Source: Methanosarcinales archaeon
GTDB lineage: Archaea; Halobacteriota; Syntropharchaeia; Alkanophagales; Methanospirareceae
Assembly (NCBI GenBank): GCA_016649585.1
Contig: JAENXH010000049.1
Span: 1 to 8,074, forward strand
DNA length: 8,074 nt
Direction: 5' to 3'
The notes below the pieces were generated by a model. The model ran no database searches, was not told the origin of the DNA, and was given only the letters and a program-made list of their open reading frames with translations. Of this stretch, positions 5,656-8,074 are shown one piece after another. The first letter of the stretch is position 1. Every line of letters starts with the position of its first letter. Made by a program: the position numbers and the translations under genes.

Positions 5656-6611
5656 TCTTTAACTTCCAAGAATCTCTCGATATTGAAAAAAATGTCCATC
5701 CCCATCTCCATTATTTCCTCCAGCTCTTTCTCGCTCAGGAGTTTTACTTTCGTCTGATAGTCTTCAATATAGGTTACAAAAATCCCAACTTCATCCTTAG
5801 GAGCTTTTTCGAGGATTGAGAGTAGGAGGTAAGGATTATGTGTCGCAATAAAGTACTGATTCTTGTTCTTGTCAAGAGCTATCCTCTCAGCGAGGAATTT
5901 TATATAATAGGGAAATGCATGGGATTCCGGCTCCTCAAATACAATGACCGAATCCTTGTTCGTTTCGATTGCAATAAGGTGAAAGATAATCCTCTGAAGT
6001 GTATCAGAAACCAAAGAATAGGGATGAGATATTATTATGTCCTCGATTTCCTTTTGCACTTCTATTTTTCGCTCTTGTGGCTTTAGAACGACTCTAAGCC
6101 CAGAGGCATCAAATATTTGCTTCACTAGTTTCCTTATATCCTTACGAGTTAAAATGACTGCTAAAAGGTTATCAGCAGAAGGTGGGAGGAGAAATTCTGC
6201 TTCGTGACGTGGGAAATCTCTTCTCACTTCAAATTTATAAAATTTAAGAAATTTGTATGCATCCACTCCAGCGCAACTTCCATGACCATCGTAACCGTAG
6301 CCAAAAACCTGATTGTTGAGATTGTTAATTCCTCTAAACGTCCCGTTTTCAAATTCGATTAGGAGAGCATTTTCATCAAACTTTATCCCGATCTTATCCT
6401 CTAAGTTCTCATCGTAAAACAGGTTGCTCATGCTCTCAAATCTAACAAAATTTTTAAGTTCTCCGTAGTACATGTGTGATAACAGTCCCAACGTCTCTAA
6501 AATATTTGACTTCCCGGTATTTGGCTCGCCAATAAAGAGATTGATCCGCTTGCAATCCAGTTTCAAGTGCTTTATCGACTTAAAATTCTTGATTTCCAGA
6601 CCTTTTATCAT
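5652..6611 (-). CDS. AAA/ABC-type ATPase of the OLD/SMC-like group
   Basis: The protein has 319 residues when counted from ATG 6611; positions here use a start three residues upstream. It opens with IKGLEIKNFKSIKHLKLD, the typical first strand of OLD/RecF-like ATPases. The Walker A loop is GEPNTGKS (31-38). An ABC-signature-like SDTLQRIIFHL lies at 205-215, Walker B is VIVFEEPESHAFP (225-237) with the catalytic Glu at 230, and the switch histidine is in IATHNP (H261). The space between Walker A and the signature is only about 165 residues, so there is no long coiled coil. The ATG is chosen because GGAGGTG at 6624-6618 lies six bases upstream; a GTG at 6620 overlaps that site and is unlikely. 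It is fused by a 4-base overlap to the TOPRIM-like gene, an arrangement like split OLD or PARIS-type modules. Confidence 0.88.
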   Translation of the reverse strand: MIKGLEIKNFKSIKHLKLDCKRINLFIGEPNTGKSNILETLGLLSHMYYGELKNFVRFESMSNLFYDENLEDKIGIKFDENALLIEFENGTFRGINNLNNQVFGYGYDGHGSCAGVDAYKFLKFYKFEVRRDFPRHEAEFLLPPSADNLLAVILTRKDIRKLVKQIFDASGLRVVLKPQERKIEVQKEIEDIIISHPYSLVSDTLQRIIFHLIAIETNKDSVIVFEEPESHAFPYYIKFLAERIALDKNKNQYFIATHNPYLLLSILEKAPKDEVGIFVTYIEDYQTKVKLLSEKELEEIMEMGMDIFFNIERFLEVKE

Positions 6612-6617
6612 TCTAAG

Positions 6618-6657
6618 CACCTCCTTCCAATACTTCTTTGTTAACTTCGTTTATTAA
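6618..6657 (-). promoter_or_regulatory. Promoter and Shine-Dalgarno of the ATPase gene pair
   Basis: On the minus strand, CTTAATAAA at about 6657-6649 is a TATA-like element, and GGAGGTG at 6624-6618 is a strong ribosome site six bases before ATG 6611. Predicted transcription would start near 6628. The pair therefore appears to have its own promoter in the 74-base gap after trpA, though read-through from trpA is not excluded. Confidence 0.45.
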
Positions 6658-6685
6658 GCTTTCTACTCAACACAGCCTAAAATCA

Positions 6686-7489
6686 TCACTTCCTTGTTGC
6701 CGCCTTTAACTCAGCGCAGAACCCCTCGAGTGCTGCAATCATTCTCTCTGGCTCATCCTTATATTCCGCTATGAGTCTTACAATCGCACTTCCAACTATT
6801 ACCCCCTTCGCACCGTCAGCTATTATTTTCCGCACGTGCTCTGGCTTTGATATGCCGAATCCTACTGCCGGCGGTATATCTGGTCTTTTCTCAACCACAT
6901 TCCTTATCAAAGTTTTCACGCCTCCCGAAATCGCATCTCGCGCACCCGTAACACCAAGCAACGAGACAAGATAAACAAATCCTGAAGAACAGGCGCAGAT
7001 CTTCCCTATTCTATCCTCTGGCGTCGTCGGTGCAACCAAAAAAATCGTATTTATACCATTCTCCTTCGCATATCGTACCACGTCATCTGCCTCTTCTACC
7101 GGCAAGTCTGGAATAATTAGCCCATCTCCTCCACATTCTGCAAGCTTCTTCATGAACCGCTCTATCCCGAAGTGCAAGATCGGATTGTAGTAACCCATCA
7201 CGACGAGCGGGATGTCCGTTTCTTTTCTGATATTTGCAATGATCTCAAATGTTTGCTGAGGAGTCATCCCCGCACGAAGAGCTCGTTCTGATGCTGCTTG
7301 TATTGTCGGACCATCTGCTATCGGGTCTGAGAACGGTATACCAAGTTCTATGATGTCCGCATACTGCGCTATTGCTTTTGCTATTGTTGGTGTTAGTGAC
7401 GGGTCGGGATCACCAGCCATGATGTATGCTATAAACGCACACTCACCGCTTCTTTCAAGGTCAGAAAATGTATCACTTATTCTGCTCAT
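6686..7489 (-). CDS. trpA: Tryptophan synthase alpha subunit
   Basis: This complete 267-residue protein has the usual family length. It cleaves indole-3-glycerol phosphate to indole and glyceraldehyde 3-phosphate, the last stage of tryptophan synthesis in the cytoplasm. The barrel motifs are in order: FIAYIMAGDPD (19-29), DIIELGIPFSDPIADGPTIQ (45-64) with catalytic E48 and D59, LVVMGYYNPI, GLIIPDLPVEEA, FLVAPTTPEDRI, GFVYLVSLLGVTGAR, AVGFGISKPEHV and GVIVGSAIV for phosphate binding. All catalytic residues are present, so it looks functional. It ends in tandem TGA stops. No trpB or other trp gene is visible next to it: the upstream neighbour is a divergent recombinase and the downstream neighbour is the ATPase pair. 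The partner TrpB would have to lie elsewhere. Confidence 0.97.
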   Translation of the reverse strand: MSRISDTFSDLERSGECAFIAYIMAGDPDPSLTPTIAKAIAQYADIIELGIPFSDPIADGPTIQAASERALRAGMTPQQTFEIIANIRKETDIPLVVMGYYNPILHFGIERFMKKLAECGGDGLIIPDLPVEEADDVVRYAKENGINTIFLVAPTTPEDRIGKICACSSGFVYLVSLLGVTGARDAISGGVKTLIRNVVEKRPDIPPAVGFGISKPEHVRKIIADGAKGVIVGSAIVRLIAEYKDEPERMIAALEGFCAELKAATRK

Positions 7490-7518
7490 GTAGTGCCCTT
7501 CAATTTATCATATTTGCT

Positions 7519-7532
7519 AACTTTTATATAGG
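7519..7532. promoter_or_regulatory. Shared TATA element between trpA and the recombinase
   Basis: The sequence AACTTTTATATAGG reads as a good TATA box on the plus strand (TTTTATATA), placing a start near 7551, just before the GGTGG ribosome site of the recombinase. On the minus strand it reads CCTATATAAAAGTT, placing a trpA start near 7499, ten bases before its ATG. No other convincing TATA box lies in the 74-base gap, so the two genes may use one element in opposite directions. Confidence 0.45.
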
Positions 7533-7563
7533 CACCCCCCTTATTATGCATTGGTGGATAAAG

Positions 7564-8074
7564 ATGGATGCCAAAGAGATATTAGAAGATGAGATTATAA
7601 AAGGCTGGTGGAAGCGGATTAATGCTGCAGAAGCAACAAAGATACGATACGCAGAAGGAATCGCCCATTTTTTTGGTTTTGTAAGGGAAAAGAGGCTATC
7701 AATAGGTAACACACCGCAGGGAGTTTTGGTGTATGCAAGGCAGAAAATAAAAGAAGATGTCTTAGCGTGGAGAGATGAAGTAGAAGGGCTCTTAGCGGAA
7801 TTTGAGGATTGGCTGCGAAACAAACCGAAAGTTTTAAACCGAAAAGAACAACCTGTTAAATTAGCACCCAAGACAGTAAGCGGCACCGTAGGAGCAGTTA
7901 AGAGCTTCTTCAACGCATACAATATAGACGTACCTAAAAGGAAAGGGAGAAGAGAAGTGAAAACCCTGGTGGAGAACAACAACCGGCTTACAAAGGATAT
8001 AGTACGTGAAGCGATAAAATATGCTGATGTGCGCGAGAAAGCGATAATTCTGACAATGATGACCTCAGGTATGA
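7564..8074 (+). CDS. Tyrosine recombinase (phage-type/Xer-like integrase), truncated by window edge
   Basis: The 170 visible residues contain an N-terminal SAM-like core-binding domain (a helical region from about residue 14 to 125, with the repeat-type segment TVSGTVGAVKSFFNAYNI near 107-124). After this comes the opening of the catalytic domain: LTKDIVREAIKYADVREKAIILTMMTSGM. In the family the next residues are RxxE, carrying the first catalytic Arg; the window ends exactly before them, so catalysis cannot be checked. The ATG at 7564 has GGTGG (7553-7557) with a six-base spacer and is the first in-frame start. It might belong to an integrated element or be a chromosomal Xer-like protein; the sequence alone does not decide. 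Confidence 0.85.
   Translation, partial: MDAKEILEDEIIKGWWKRINAAEATKIRYAEGIAHFFGFVREKRLSIGNTPQGVLVYARQKIKEDVLAWRDEVEGLLAEFEDWLRNKPKVLNRKEQPVKLAPKTVSGTVGAVKSFFNAYNIDVPKRKGRREVKTLVENNNRLTKDIVREAIKYADVREKAIILTMMTSGM

Noticed and set aside
7524..7982. Minus-strand open frame opposite the recombinase
   Set aside because: It is the shadow of the recombinase reading frame, whose N-terminal and catalytic-domain pattern is recognisable.

Overview
The window looks like archaeal chromosome, most likely from a euryarchaeon in the broad methanogen or anaerobic methane-oxidiser group. The evidence is a set of archaeal information-processing genes (ribosomal proteins L15e and L37e, an Sm-like protein, aIF2 beta), a tRNA-Ser gene without an encoded CCA, TATA boxes about 25 bases before the expected transcription starts, and a mixture of ATG, GTG and TTG starts. 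A Thi4-type protein of the kind found in methanogens and haloarchaea, plus a DUF763 protein, fits this. I cannot name a genus from the sequence alone.

Left part (1-2386), all on the minus strand: L15e reads into a DUF763 protein through a 4-base stop/start overlap, followed after a 123-base gap with its own TATA box by a Thi4-family enzyme cut by the window edge. Middle (2534-3602), plus strand: a compact translation and RNA block of Sm-like protein, L37e (overlapping genes), tRNA-Ser(TGA), then aIF2 beta behind a strong Shine-Dalgarno site. L15e and the Sm-like gene are divergent and share a 147-base promoter region.

From 3603 to 3817 there is noncoding sequence. It is followed on the minus strand by a previously unlisted 38-codon ORF (3818-3934) that has both a good TATA box and a perfect Shine-Dalgarno site. 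Next is a COG3199-type ATP-NAD kinase-like gene (4045-5151, minus). Upstream of that is a translationally coupled pair (5197-6611): an ABC/OLD-like AAA ATPase and a 152-residue protein with a TOPRIM-like acidic pattern. This pair is AT-richer than its surroundings and resembles the ATPase plus TOPRIM architecture of several defence systems. It is the best candidate here for an undescribed system.

Right part: a complete trpA (6686-7489, minus) stands without trpB, and diverges from a tyrosine recombinase (7564 to the edge, plus). The two share one TATA-like sequence. An isolated trpA between a recombinase and an AT-rich ATPase cassette suggests that this side of the window is rearranged or accessory, while 1-3602 is core genome.
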